From contig PMSU01000031.1 in NCBI GenBank assembly GCA_003168255.1, positions 1 through 64,000 of the forward strand: DNA of 64,000 nt, in the 5' to 3' direction. Numbering within the stretch: the stretch's first letter is position 1; each line of letters begins with the position of its first letter. Origin of the DNA: Actinomycetota bacterium (GTDB lineage: Bacteria; Actinomycetota; Actinomycetes; Streptosporangiales; Streptosporangiaceae). Below are positions 26,321 through 35,094 of the stretch, in pieces. Below the pieces are notes generated by a model. The model did no database searches, had not been told where the DNA came from, and was given only the letters and a program-made list of their open reading frames with translations. Made by a program: the position numbers and the translations under genes.

Positions 26321-27180
26321 CTGAGCGAGCCGCCGGGGCCCGCGCCGACGGCCAGCGGGGCTCCGGTAATGCGCTCATGAACCTCCGCGTACCGCGCCCT
26401 GGTGGCCGCCACGATCTCGGCCGGGATCTCCGGGCCGGGGGCGGTGCGGTCCCAGTCGAGGCCGCTCGACCAGTCACGGACGAACTGCTTGTCGAAGGCG
26501 TTCTGCGGCCCCCCTGGCTGCCAGTCCGCGGCGGCCCAGAATCGCGACGAATCCGGGGTCAGCAGCTCATCGCCGAGGGTGAGCGTCCCGTCCGGCGCGT
26601 AGCCGAACTCAAGCTTCGTGTCGGCGATGATGATCCCGCGGGCCAGCGCGAGCTCGTGCGCGCGCCGGTACACCTCCAGCGTGATCCGGCTGAGCTGGGC
26701 GGCCGTCTGGTGGCCCACCTCGGCGACGACATCGTCGAAGGTCATGAACTCATCGTGCTGTCCCGGCGGCGCTTTGGTCGTCGGGGTGAACACGGGCTCG
26801 GGTAGCCGCGACGCCTCGGTCAGCCCGGCAGGCAGCCGAATGCCCGAGATCGACCCCGACTCCTGGTAGGACTTCAGGCCGAGCCCGGCCAGGTAGCCGC
26901 GGGCTATGCACTCCACCGGGAGCATGTCCAGCCGCTGGCATCTGGTCGCCCGGCCGGCGAACTCCCCGGGCACGTCTACGGCGGAGATCACGTGGTTGGG
27001 TACGACATCGGCCAGCTGATCGAACCACCACAGCGAAAGCGCGGTGAGGATCCTGCCCTTCCCTGGAATGGACGTGGGCAGCACCACGTCATAGACCGAC
27101 ACCCGGTCGGAGGCCACCAGGATCACGTCGCCGCGATCGGCGTAGACGTCCCTGACCTTGCCGGAATGCAGCAGTTCCAT
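26317..27180 (-). CDS. purC: phosphoribosylaminoimidazole-succinocarboxamide synthase (SAICAR synthetase)
   Basis: Purine biosynthesis enzyme that joins CAIR and aspartate with ATP to form SAICAR. It starts ELLHSGKVRDVYAD, the N-terminal signature, with 'LVASDRVSVYDVVLPTSIPGKG', 'VECIARGYLAG', the Asp-binding 'IIADTKLEFG' and 'DELLTPDSSRFW' following. Full length at 287 residues. It stands alone here, with no other pur gene in the window. Confidence 0.96.
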   Translation of the reverse strand: MELLHSGKVRDVYADRGDVILVASDRVSVYDVVLPTSIPGKGRILTALSLWWFDQLADVVPNHVISAVDVPGEFAGRATRCQRLDMLPVECIARGYLAGLGLKSYQESGSISGIRLPAGLTEASRLPEPVFTPTTKAPPGQHDEFMTFDDVVAEVGHQTAAQLSRITLEVYRRAHELALARGIIIADTKLEFGYAPDGTLTLGDELLTPDSSRFWAAADWQPGGPQNAFDKQFVRDWSSGLDWDRTAPGPEIPAEIVAATRARYAEVHERITGAPLAVGAGPGGSLS

Positions 27181-27265
27181 GGCAGTTCCCCCCTCTGCGC
27201 CCTGGCCAGGAACTGTACCCGCGCACGATCAAGATGGCTGGCGGTTGACCTGAGGGTTAGAAGTT

Positions 27266-27277
27266 ACTAACGTTAGT
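27266..27277. promoter_or_regulatory. 12-bp palindrome upstream of the VOC gene
   Basis: ACTAACGTTAGT is a perfect palindrome 39 bp before the VOC start codon. A dyad here could be the operator for the ArsR-family gene two positions downstream, which would then control its own operon. Confidence 0.5.
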
Positions 27278-27315
27278 CTGAACGCACATATCTTCCCATC
27301 AGCAAGGAGCGGAAC

Positions 27316-27672
27316 ATGGGGCAGCCAGTCGCGTACTTCGAGATCAACAGCCCGGATCATAAGCGAGCGCAGGATTTCTACGCCCAGATGTTCGACTGGA
27401 ACGTGACCGCCGTGCCGGAGATGGGCGGCTACAGCCTGGTGGACACCGGCGCAGGCGAAGACGCCATCGGCGGCGGCATCGGCCCGTCGGATTCGCCAGC
27501 GGACGCGGGCGTGAAGATCTACATGCGGGTGGATGATCTCAGCGCCTACCTCGAGCGTGCCGAGCGCCTAGGCGGGAAGACGGTGATGTCGCCGATCACA
27601 CTGCCTGGCGACGCCGGCCAAATCGCGATCTTCACGGACCCGGACGGCAATGCCGTGGGCCTGTGGTCCTGA
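27316..27672 (+). CDS. VOC-superfamily (glyoxalase-like) protein
   Basis: Small single-domain VOC protein, 118 residues. 'VAYFEINSPDHKRAQDFYAQMFDW' opens the first beta-alpha-beta unit, and 'GQIAIFTDPDGNAVGLW' closes the second. AAGGAG lies 7 bp before ATG. It heads a likely operon with an ArsR regulator and an SRPBCC protein, a common actinomycete trio. Substrate unknown. Confidence 0.88.
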   Translation: MGQPVAYFEINSPDHKRAQDFYAQMFDWNVTAVPEMGGYSLVDTGAGEDAIGGGIGPSDSPADAGVKIYMRVDDLSAYLERAERLGGKTVMSPITLPGDAGQIAIFTDPDGNAVGLWS

Positions 27673-27692
27673 CCGCGGGATCGAGTTCCTGA

Positions 27693-28058
27693 ATGAACCT
27701 GCGGCCGGATCGCGGCGAACTGGAGACCGACGCCGCGCTGCGGGCGCTAGCGGAGCCCCGCCGCCGGGCCATCCTGCGACTGGTAGCGCGCGATGAGCTC
27801 GCGGCGGGGCAGATCGCGGCCGCGTTCGAGGTCACTCGCACGGCGGTCAGCCAGCACCTCACGGTCCTGAAGAACGCCGGGCTGCTGACCGAGCGCCGCG
27901 AAGGCACCAGGCGCCTGTACCGGGCGCGGCCGGAAGGCCTGACCGGGCTCAGCCAGTTCCTGGCCGAGATGTGGGCATCATCCCTGGATGTCGCACGCCG
28001 CCTCGTCGAGGCCGAACGCGGGATCAGCGATGCCGACCCCACCGCCCAGGCCGGGTAA
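27693..28058 (+). CDS. ArsR-family winged-helix regulator
   Basis: 121 residues with the typical 'LRALAEPRRRAILRLVARDELAAG' and recognition helix 'VTRTAVSQHLTVLKNAGLL', then the wing 'EGTRRLYRA'. No metal-binding Cys pair is visible, so it is likely one of the non-metal ArsR types linked to SRPBCC genes. It is 20 bp after the VOC gene and 5 bp before the SRPBCC gene. Confidence 0.9.
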   Translation: MNLRPDRGELETDAALRALAEPRRRAILRLVARDELAAGQIAAAFEVTRTAVSQHLTVLKNAGLLTERREGTRRLYRARPEGLTGLSQFLAEMWASSLDVARRLVEAERGISDADPTAQAG

Positions 28059-28063
28059 TCACG

Positions 28064-28573
28064 ATGGAACCCGCTCCTGACCGCGACGTGCTACTGCTCC
28101 AGCGGCCACCGGTCCGCCAGTCCACGCTGGTGCGCAGCGACATCGGCCACACGTTCGAGGTGTTCGTGCGCGAGATCGGCGTGTGGTGGCCGGTCCAGAT
28201 GATCTCCCGAGGCCAGCAGCGGGTCCGGGATGTCACGATCGAACAGCGGCTCGGCGGACGCGTCTACGAGACCTGGGACGACGGGACCACCGTCGAGTGG
28301 GGTGAGCTACTCGCCTGGGAGCCGCCGACCAGGTTCGTCATGACGTGGCATGCCACTGCGGTGTCCACCGAGGTAGAACTCACCTTTGCCGAGCTGGGTC
28401 CTGCGCTTACCCGGGTTTCCGTGTGTCACCGCGGCTGGGAAGCCCTCACCGAGGAGCAGTTGTCGAAGGACTGCGCGGGCCCTGGCGGGTATCTCGGCGG
28501 TGCCTTCAACGCCGGCTGGACGCACATACTCACCTGCCTGGCCGCGACCGCCGAGCGCTCGGCCGCCTCTTGA
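28064..28573 (+). CDS. SRPBCC-family (AHSA1-like) protein
   Basis: 169 residues with 'SDIGHTFEVFVREIGVWW', 'RVYETWDDGTTVEWGELLAWEPPTRFVMTW' and 'NAGWTHILTCL', the AHSA1-type START-fold pattern. These proteins bind hydrophobic ligands in a deep pocket. I start it at ATG 28064, just after the ArsR gene; the longer frame would run through that gene. The last 148 bp overlap the 3' end of the opposite gene. Confidence 0.85.
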   Translation: MEPAPDRDVLLLQRPPVRQSTLVRSDIGHTFEVFVREIGVWWPVQMISRGQQRVRDVTIEQRLGGRVYETWDDGTTVEWGELLAWEPPTRFVMTWHATAVSTEVELTFAELGPALTRVSVCHRGWEALTEEQLSKDCAGPGGYLGGAFNAGWTHILTCLAATAERSAAS

Positions 28574-29871
28574 TCCGGTTCGGCGGGTTCGCGGAACTCG
28601 GGGGGTTCGCGGAGCTCGATGCGTTTGCGGGAAGGGCCGACCTTGATGACCTCAACCATGATCTCTTCGTCGATGAGGTCGACATCGCTGTCGTTGAGGT
28701 TCTCGCGCCGTTCCTGGCTCATGTGCTTCCAGTGCAAGATCGCCCGCGGGCCTTTCTCGTACCCCTTCAGGCGCAGCAGCAGGAAGCCGCCGCGGCCATG
28801 CAGCTCTGGCACCGCCCGGGTCACACAGCCGGACAGCCTCGTGCGGATGGCTGGCATGCCGGGGGGCATCCGGGCCGCGGGAGGGGTGGCGGGCGCAGGC
28901 GAATGGGGCAGCACCCCGCACAGCCGGAGCCCCACCTGGCGCGCAGCGGGATCGACCCGGACTACCTGGACCTCGACGTGCGCGTCAGGCGTCAGGCTGG
29001 CCCGCAGCGCAGCCGCGAAGGGCACCCGGCCGTTGATCCCGCCGGTGACCGCGACAAAGGCTCCGACTCCATCGCAGACGTTGACGACCTGGCTGGTGAA
29101 GGTGGTTCCGACCGGATAGCGGGCGATGAGCACTGGCCACGGGTCGCCGTGGCCGGCGAGCAGCGTGTAGCGTCTGCGTCCCTTGACGTCAGTAACAATC
29201 GCGCCTGACAGCCGGTCGCCCGCGGCGAACCAGCGCGTCATATCCGGGATGATCCGGGCGAAATCGACGTCAGCCCGGCCCAGTTCGCAGAACTGGGGAT
29301 ACCCGCTAGCGTCGGTCTCGATCACGGCGCGGTTCTTCATGACGGCGACCACGCTGCCGGTCGCAGGCTCCGGTCCCGCCTCCTTGAGCGGGACGAACGT
29401 GTTCCCCCTCACTGCCTCCGCTCGCGCGGTCTCCAGGCGGTCTTTCAGCTCTTGCATCATGCCCGCCACGCCGAGGCCCGCCGCGTCGTAAAGAATCGGG
29501 CGGACCTTCCCGCGCAGATCCGCCGGAATGTCTTCCAACCGCTGCGACAGCACCACTGGCCGCTTGCCGAGGGCCATCGCGAGTCCCAGCTTCAGCACGA
29601 CATCAGCCGAGCGAGTGCTGCAATCCGCAATGACCACCTCGGCGCGCTGGATGCCGCGGCACACCGCATTGAGTGCATCCCCGCTCGCTGCCCACATGTG
29701 ATCCGCGCGTTCCGCGGTCATGCCGCATTCGCGGATAACGGGCACGTAGACCTCATGATAGAGCTCGTCGAAGTGGGACAGCCCGCCATTACAGGGCCCG
29801 TTCTGGCTGCGCGGTATGGCAACGAATGCGATCCCCCCTTCGGGCTTCTCAGCGCGCGTCAGCCTGATCAT
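28426..29871 (-). CDS. deoxyribosyltransferase/TIR-like domain fused to S1 domain
   Basis: The N-terminal 150 residues resemble nucleoside 2-deoxyribosyltransferase/TIR-like folds: 'GIAFVAIPRS', then 'ELYHEVYVPVIRECGM', then 'IADCSTRSADVVLKLGLAMALGKRPVVLSQ'. In that last block active relatives have Glu (ELG); here it is Lys (about residue 94), so catalysis may be lost. About residues 260-330 look like an S1 RNA-binding fold ('GTTFTSQVVNVCDGVGAFVAV'). The C-terminus is less clear. I chose ATG 29871 because GAGGAGGA lies 7 bp upstream. It is probably in the same operon as the membrane protein at 30022. Confidence 0.6.
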   Translation of the reverse strand: MIRLTRAEKPEGGIAFVAIPRSQNGPCNGGLSHFDELYHEVYVPVIRECGMTAERADHMWAASGDALNAVCRGIQRAEVVIADCSTRSADVVLKLGLAMALGKRPVVLSQRLEDIPADLRGKVRPILYDAAGLGVAGMMQELKDRLETARAEAVRGNTFVPLKEAGPEPATGSVVAVMKNRAVIETDASGYPQFCELGRADVDFARIIPDMTRWFAAGDRLSGAIVTDVKGRRRYTLLAGHGDPWPVLIARYPVGTTFTSQVVNVCDGVGAFVAVTGGINGRVPFAAALRASLTPDAHVEVQVVRVDPAARQVGLRLCGVLPHSPAPATPPAARMPPGMPAIRTRLSGCVTRAVPELHGRGGFLLLRLKGYEKGPRAILHWKHMSQERRENLNDSDVDLIDEEIMVEVIKVGPSRKRIELREPPEFREPAEPDQEAAERSAVAARQVSMCVQPALKAPPRYPPGPAQSFDNCSSVRASQPR

Positions 29872-29973
29872 GAGCTGTTCCTCCTCATTGATGAAATGTC
29901 GCACCCGGTCCCGGCTATCGCCTGGCACTGGCCCGGTCGAGCGCTCGGCTGCCGGCGTAGGTTCGCCGGCGTC

Positions 29974-30015
29974 GTCCCGCGCTCCCGGGTGTGCGGGGGC
30001 GCGGGAGCGCGGGAC
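29974..30015 (-). terminator. 14-bp-stem hairpin downstream of the 30022 gene
   Basis: GTCCCGCGCTCCCG at 29974-29987 pairs exactly with CGGGAGCGCGGGAC at 30002-30015, with a 14-nt loop. It lies just past the stop codon of the leftward gene and has no T-run, the form often seen in high-GC actinomycetes. It could limit read-through into the following S1-domain gene. Confidence 0.65.
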
Positions 30016-30021
30016 AACTGG

Positions 30022-30531
30022 TTACGCCGGCGCGGCCGAGTCGCCAGGCGGCATGGGCCGCAGCGTCCGGCGCAGTTGCTCCATCAGGAGATCCAGGCGG
30101 CGCTTCTCGTCGGCGGTGGCCTGATTGATGTGGCGCAGCGCCCTCTTCGTGTGCATGTAAGCCAGGTTCAGGTTCTCTTGCAGTTCTTCGACCGAGATGT
30201 CGCGGACGCGGTGCTGCGCCTTCTTCCAGACCTCGTCGATCATGTGGTCGTAGAGGCTGACGAAGGTCAGCGTGCCGATGGTGCCCGCCGCGGCGAGCAA
30301 TTCCTTGATGTCGGCGCTCATGGGATGCGTGCCGGGGTGATGGCCCGCTGGAAGGACCCTGCTGCCATGCGCGGCCATCGCCTGACCGGCGCCTGCGTGC
30401 GTCGCCGTGACGGTAGCGGCAGCGTGATTTGCGTACAGAAGTGCCAGGTGGCTCGTTGTCAGGTGCGCGGCAATGCCGGTGGTCACGGCCAGGCTGACCT
30501 TGACGCCGGCAACGATAAGTATCGGGCTCAT
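30022..30531 (-). CDS. small protein with N-terminal membrane segment and helical tail
   Basis: 169 residues, family not recognised. A hydrophobic start ('ILIVAGVKVSLAVTTGIAAHL') suggests one membrane anchor. A His-rich linker follows, then a second weakly hydrophobic stretch and a long charged helical tail ('VEELQENLNLAYMHTKRALRHINQATADEKRRL', positions about 111-143) that could be a coiled coil. AAAGG lies about 9 bp before the ATG. Upstream of the deoxyribosyltransferase-like/S1 gene in the same direction. Confidence 0.6.
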   Translation of the reverse strand: MSPILIVAGVKVSLAVTTGIAAHLTTSHLALLYANHAAATVTATHAGAGQAMAAHGSRVLPAGHHPGTHPMSADIKELLAAAGTIGTLTFVSLYDHMIDEVWKKAQHRVRDISVEELQENLNLAYMHTKRALRHINQATADEKRRLDLLMEQLRRTLRPMPPGDSAAPA

Positions 30532-30710
30532 GGTAGGTACCTTTCAAGAGTGGTAATTGTGGAAATCAAGAACTGTTAATTTCAGGCGCATGCGGTAAGG
30601 CCTCTGTTTTATCGTGACGGTCGTCCAGGTCACCCCTCCGCTGAAGCTAAGCCCGGGCCATCTCCTGACCCCGTCGGCTAACCTCAGTCAAGGCTCTGCG
30701 CCTGGCTGCA

Positions 30711-30848
30711 GCAAGGACAATTGTCCCGGCGCGGGGATGGCCGTTCACGACCCACTCGCCCGGTGACAAACAACGGCCGCGGCGGCAGCGCCGATCGCAA
30801 TCAAACGCGCATGTGCATTCCGATCGCAATGGCGCAAGGACAATTGTC
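30711..30848. promoter_or_regulatory. regulatory region with duplicated palindrome
   Basis: GCAAGGACAATTGTC occurs at 30711-30725 and again at 30834-30848. It contains the palindrome GACAATTGTC, extended to GGACAATTGTCC in the first copy. Between them CCGATCGCAAT occurs twice, at 30791-30801 and 30820-30830. The region lies upstream of the two-component pair and could bind its response regulator. Confidence 0.6.
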
Positions 30849-30924
30849 ACCTGCACCAGAGGGGCGGCATGCGCCATCATCATGACGACAGCCGGTGCGG
30901 CGACGAGCAGGTGGAGGTAGCGGG

Positions 30925-32109
30925 GTGGTCAGCACACACGCACGAGCGGGCGGTAAGGAGGCTCAGCTCAGGGTCACCCGCCAGCTTGTCGAGCCGCTGG
31001 AATGGGGCGGTTTGGCCTTCCAGGGCGCGGTGCTGATCCAGACGGCCCTTGCCGACCCCTTCTCGGCGGCAGGCCGGACCGTCGTGCTTGCCCTGGGCGT
31101 CGCGCACTTGGCGCTGGCCATCCTGGCCTGGCGGACCAAGGGCCCGGTTGCGAGGGGAGGGCTGCCGCTGACGATATGGCTAGCTGGCGCCTTCGTCGTT
31201 CCCGTCGTCGTCGCCCTGCTCGCCGCTCGCGGCACGTACGCGAGCAGCACGGCGTGCGTCCCCGGCTGCACCTACCCGTCGGCCCCGCTGTTCTTCGTCG
31301 CGCTCAGCCCGTGGATCGCCGCCAGGGCGCTTCCCCGGCCGATAGCCGCAGTTAGCCTGATGGGAGCCGTTTGCCTTGAATGGTTCCTGCTCACCTACGC
31401 GATCAATGGCACCTTCACGCGAACCACCGGCCTCAGCGTCATGTCGTCGGTCATCCTGGCCGTGGTCGCCTACGGCCTGGGCAAGCTCGAGTCGATACTC
31501 ACCGGGGTGGTCAGGAAGACCCAGATCGAGGCCGAGCAGCAGAAGAACGAGGAGTTCTTCGATTTCCTGCATTCTCACATCAAGGCCGGGCTTGCCTCGG
31601 TCAAGCTCGAGCAGCCGAACGTTCGCGCCATGCTCGAGAAGGTCAGTGAGCTTGAGCACACGGTCAGCGAGCAACGCATAACCCAGCTGCTGTCCATGGA
31701 CCGAGTTCCGCTCGCCATGCTGTGCAGCGAGCGCATACGCGCGTTCACCGGCATCATCCGCATAGCCGAGACGCCGCGAAGTGGCGCGCGCACCGTGCCG
31801 GCGCCCGTCGCAACGCTCATCGACAGGGCACTGGGGGACTTGCTGAAGAACGCCGTCCTGCACGGTGCGGCCACCACCTGGGTACGGCTGACCCAGCAGG
31901 ATGACATGCTCGTCCTGGAAATCGCCGACGACGGACCCGGGTTCGACGAGGCGATCATGGAGAATACTGGAACAAGCCTGCACCGCCTGCGGGCGAGCGC
32001 TCACGAGCTGGGCGGCGACCTGAGACGGATTCCGCACTCGCCGCAGGGATCTCGGCTGATCCTTACCGTGCAGACAGGAGAGGACCGCCAGGAGGCAGGG
32101 AAGCGCTGA
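30925..32109 (+). CDS. membrane sensor histidine kinase
   Basis: About five N-terminal membrane segments (residues 20-190), a linker helix, a probable phospho-acceptor region FFDFLHSHIKAG, and a HATPase domain with N-box 'LGDLLKNAVLHG', 'EIADDGPGFD' and 'GTSLHRLRASAHELGGDL'. This resembles NarL-type kinases of the HisKA_3/HATPase_2 kind, but the H-box is atypical. I prefer GTG 30925, which has GGAGGTAGC upstream, over an earlier GTG. Its stop overlaps the response-regulator start (TGATG). Confidence 0.82.
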   Translation: MVSTHARAGGKEAQLRVTRQLVEPLEWGGLAFQGAVLIQTALADPFSAAGRTVVLALGVAHLALAILAWRTKGPVARGGLPLTIWLAGAFVVPVVVALLAARGTYASSTACVPGCTYPSAPLFFVALSPWIAARALPRPIAAVSLMGAVCLEWFLLTYAINGTFTRTTGLSVMSSVILAVVAYGLGKLESILTGVVRKTQIEAEQQKNEEFFDFLHSHIKAGLASVKLEQPNVRAMLEKVSELEHTVSEQRITQLLSMDRVPLAMLCSERIRAFTGIIRIAETPRSGARTVPAPVATLIDRALGDLLKNAVLHGAATTWVRLTQQDDMLVLEIADDGPGFDEAIMENTGTSLHRLRASAHELGGDLRRIPHSPQGSRLILTVQTGEDRQEAGKR

Positions 32110-32873
32110 TGCGCATTTTATTGATCGAGGACCACGTACAACTCGCCGGGCTTGTCGGCAGGGAGCTTCAGCAGGAGTTCGGCTGCACGGTGACGCACAA
32201 GCGCGATCCGGTCGAGGCCAAGGACGCCTACCGCGCGGGCGAATTCGATCTCGCCATCGTCGACCTTCTCTACGAGCATCTCAACCGCGACTTCGAGGCG
32301 CGCCGGGCCGCGGGGAAGATCTCGCTGACCAGCGCCAGCCTCCTCGTTACCGGGCTTGCGGCCGTGCATCACCTGATGGTGCCGCGGCAGGACATCGGCG
32401 TGGTGATCTGGACGGCGGGCGAAGCGAACCGCCGCCTGCACCTGCTGTTTGCCTACGAGGATCTCGCCGTCCGGGTCTTCTGCTCGAAGAGCTCGGGAAC
32501 GGGCCGGGTCGACACCCTGATGGAAGCCCTGAAGGCCGCGGCCGACGGCCGTACCTACATCGATCCCGTCCTCAACTCCTACCTGCCGGCCGACGGCGTG
32601 CCGACGATCAGCGACACGATCCTGCGCGACCAGTCGAAGCGCTCCATCTGGCGGGCTCTGGCGCTCGGCGCCCGCACCCGCGGCCAGATCAGCGAGATCA
32701 CCGGGTACAGCGCACGTACCGTGGGAAATCTCATCCCGGCGATGTTCGACGACCTTGCCACGCTCGACTCCGGTCTAGGGCGCCGTGACGCGCCGATGGC
32801 CGAGATCGTCAGCTATGCCAGCAGAAACTGGGAGTTCTTCCTCGACGACACACTGCGGACGATGTACCCGTAG
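32109..32873 (+). CDS. response regulator with atypical output domain
   Basis: The N-terminus is a receiver domain: 'RILLIEDHVQLAGLV' with acidic pair and 'FDLAIVDLLYEH' with the phospho-acceptor Asp (about residue 51). The usual following Lys is not clear. The C-terminal 80 residues include a helix-turn-helix-like stretch, 'TRGQISEITGYSARTVGNLIPAMFDDL', which fits a DNA-binding role. Translationally coupled to the kinase. The GACAATTGTC repeats upstream are candidate targets. Confidence 0.8.
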   Translation: MRILLIEDHVQLAGLVGRELQQEFGCTVTHKRDPVEAKDAYRAGEFDLAIVDLLYEHLNRDFEARRAAGKISLTSASLLVTGLAAVHHLMVPRQDIGVVIWTAGEANRRLHLLFAYEDLAVRVFCSKSSGTGRVDTLMEALKAAADGRTYIDPVLNSYLPADGVPTISDTILRDQSKRSIWRALALGARTRGQISEITGYSARTVGNLIPAMFDDLATLDSGLGRRDAPMAEIVSYASRNWEFFLDDTLRTMYP

Positions 32874-33115
32874 CGCCACGGGCAGACGAGCCGGCACCGC
32901 GCAATTCATGATGGGGCATGAGCGTGCCCTGCCACGCCAACGGCGGCCGGACATTCTCTGCATTTCCGCCCGGTAATATCATGAGGAGGCCACGTACACC
33001 TGAACATTCACCAGAGACTCTGGACCTACTCCGCCAAGCTAGGGGAGCAACTGGACGGCATGACTGCTGCACTGCGACCTCGACAGGCCGGTGTCATGAT
33101 GATCAGAACCGGCCC
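32874..33115. other. intergenic stretch
   Basis: No gene or clear hairpin seen. A frame open from 32918 continues into the next gene but is not preceded by a ribosome-binding site and codes for a non-membrane, biased peptide. Confidence 0.5.
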
Positions 33116-33745
33116 GTGAGCTGGGCGAAGCTGACAAGGCCAGACCTGGGCCGCTACGAAGAACGCCACAGGCTGACTGGCCGCGCCATCGTGGGCGTGG
33201 CCGCCAGCTTCCTTTTGATCGGTTTTGGCTTCCTGTGGCACTCGCCGGTGATCTTCCTCCCGATCGGCATCATCCTTGCGGCCTTCATAGCGCAGGGCGC
33301 GGGCGTGATCGACCTTGCCCGCCGCACGATCGCCTTTCGCGTCGATCATGCGGGCATCACGCTGGGTGCCGTGCCGGACAAGCTGACGGTGCGCCGCGGC
33401 TCGGCGCTGTTCATCCCGTGGGCAGATGTCGAGGGGATCATCCTCTACCCGGCCTACAAGCGAGGGCCGGGCGAGCACCCCGCGGTCCAGTGCATCGGAG
33501 TCAGGCGCCGGGCAGGGGCCGCGCCGCTGTTGTGGGGCAACGAACAGGCGCTCGGCTGCCCAGTGCCTGGCGTCGCGACGTGGGCGACCAGGAAGATTAT
33601 CGACTGGCGGCTGGATCGCGACCGCCTTGCCGCCGTCGCCGCGGTGGTAGCGCCAGGTGTTCCCATCATCGACACCAGTACTGACTCCAGCGTTGAAGGC
33701 CCGGGCCAGGGAACCAGTGTCCGGGAAGTAGGACCCGCGGATTAA
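33116..33745 (+). CDS. two-pass membrane protein, PH-like
   Basis: 209 residues. Two adjacent hydrophobic segments ('AIVGVAASFLLIGFGFLW' and 'PVIFLPIGIILAAFIAQ') are followed by a soluble domain with 'TIAFRVDHAGITLGAVP' and 'FIPWADVEGIILYP', the pattern of bacterial PH-like domains. GTG 33116 is the only start near the first membrane segment. It ends 4 bp into the convergent DHFR-like gene. Function unknown. Confidence 0.65.
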   Translation: MSWAKLTRPDLGRYEERHRLTGRAIVGVAASFLLIGFGFLWHSPVIFLPIGIILAAFIAQGAGVIDLARRTIAFRVDHAGITLGAVPDKLTVRRGSALFIPWADVEGIILYPAYKRGPGEHPAVQCIGVRRRAGAAPLLWGNEQALGCPVPGVATWATRKIIDWRLDRDRLAAVAAVVAPGVPIIDTSTDSSVEGPGQGTSVREVGPAD

Positions 33746-34323
33746 ACGGCGGGCTCAGCCGCGGTGCCGCTGGCATGCGGCCGGTATACCAGCAGCATGT
33801 TGCCGTTGCTGAACTGCCTTGACCGCAGCAGTTCCATGCTGACCTGCCCGGACACCGGGAAGGCCGGATTGCCGCCGCCCAGCAGTACCGGGCTCACCAT
33901 GACCCGCAGCTCATCGAGGAGCCCCGCCTGGATCAGGTAGCCGGTCAGCTTGGCGCTGCCGATCAGCTGAATGTCCTTGCCCGGCTGCTCCTTCAGCTTG
34001 CGCAGCTCCACGTCGGCGTCCGCGCCGATAATTGTGGTGTTCTCCCACTGGGCTTCGCGCAGCGTCCGGGACACGACCACCTTGGGCAGCGCGTTAAGTC
34101 GCTTGGCGCGTATCGGGTCCGCCTCGTGGGCGGCCGGAGTGGACCAGAACTCGGCGAACCCCTCGTAGGTCACGCGACCCAGCAGGATGGCGCCGGCCTC
34201 ATCGAGCTGCGCCAGGTCGAAGGCGTCGAACTCGTCATCGACGTCCTGCCAGTGAATATCGTGATCATGCGTTTCGTGATAACCGTCGAGACTGGCGAAC
34301 AGGAACGAGAATAGCTTCCGCAT
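33742..34323 (-). CDS. dihydrofolate reductase-family (RibD C-terminal-like) protein
   Basis: 193 residues: 'RKLFSFLFASLDGYHE' at the N-terminus, 'GAILLGRVTYEGFAEFW', 'KVVVSRTL', 'IQLIGSAKLTGYLIQAGLLDEL' and 'VSPVLLGGGNPAF' are typical of the DHFR/RibD_C reductases of actinomycetes. They bind NADPH; the substrate is not known. Its ATG overlaps the stop of the preceding SRPBCC gene, so the two are translated together. Confidence 0.9.
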   Translation of the reverse strand: MRKLFSFLFASLDGYHETHDHDIHWQDVDDEFDAFDLAQLDEAGAILLGRVTYEGFAEFWSTPAAHEADPIRAKRLNALPKVVVSRTLREAQWENTTIIGADADVELRKLKEQPGKDIQLIGSAKLTGYLIQAGLLDELRVMVSPVLLGGGNPAFPVSGQVSMELLRSRQFSNGNMLLVYRPHASGTAAEPAV

Positions 34324-34802
34324 TAGTCACCCTCCCCGGCCTCGGCCCGCAGGATCTTGACGAGGTTGTCCAGTTGCTCGGTGATGCCTTCCTCCCGATC
34401 CTCAGGCCGGGCAAGGCCGTCCAGGAAGGCGCCCTGTTCGGTGTAAGTGAGTCTGGTGCCACCGTCAGCTGACACTAGCTCGATGGTCGCCACAGACACC
34501 GAGATGCGCGCACTCTCCTCGTACATCTCGTAGCTGTACACGATCCGCTGGCCAGGCACGATGTCGTAGTACAGGGCGTCGTAGCGGTAGCCCGTGCCAT
34601 CGGGCGCCTTGCCCCCGAAGCGCTCGCGGCCGCCCACCCGGAAGTTGAACTCACTCTCGCCGCCATCAGAGATGTAGTCGGGGTCATCGGTCCAGCGGAT
34701 TTTGGCATCAAAGGTGGCGAACGCCGCGAATACGCGTGCAGGCGAGGCCGGGTAGTGACGCTCGATGGCGAACGTAGTGTGCGTGATAGAACGTTCCGTC
34801 AT
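34323..34802 (-). CDS. SRPBCC-family (AHSA1-like) protein
   Basis: 159 residues: 'FAIERHYPASPARVFAAFATFDAKIRW', 'FRVGGRERFGG', 'DIVPGQRIVYSYEMY' and 'GTRLTYTEQGAFLDGLA' match AHSA1 proteins. Such genes usually follow an ArsR gene, but none precedes it here; 34803-35094 upstream shows no gene. Forms an operon with the DHFR-like gene. Confidence 0.9.
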   Translation of the reverse strand: MTERSITHTTFAIERHYPASPARVFAAFATFDAKIRWTDDPDYISDGGESEFNFRVGGRERFGGKAPDGTGYRYDALYYDIVPGQRIVYSYEMYEESARISVSVATIELVSADGGTRLTYTEQGAFLDGLARPEDREEGITEQLDNLVKILRAEAGEGD

Positions 34803-35094
34803 TGTCGCTCCTCAGGCTGATCATGGGTGCCATTGCCGGGACTCGTGGCGCCGGGATCTGGCTGGCCGGCCGGCGGTCGCAGCCAGGTAATCGCCGGCCG
34901 GCCAAGGCGACGCTCCCAGCCGATGCGGCGCTCAGATATCCAGCGATCCTGCTAGCTCGCTGGCTGAGGCCCGTCCCTGGCCGAGCCACTCCGCCCTGAT
35001 GCGTCTGCGGGGTCGGCGAGTGCCTGGAACACCCTGTCTCGCGTGGCCGATTGGTAAAGCATGTGGTTGAGTATCGGCTCAGTGTAGGCGAAAG

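Noticed and set aside
35041-35060. GGCCGATTGGTAAAGCA, resembling a tRNA D-arm
   Set aside because: No cloverleaf can be built from the surrounding bases.
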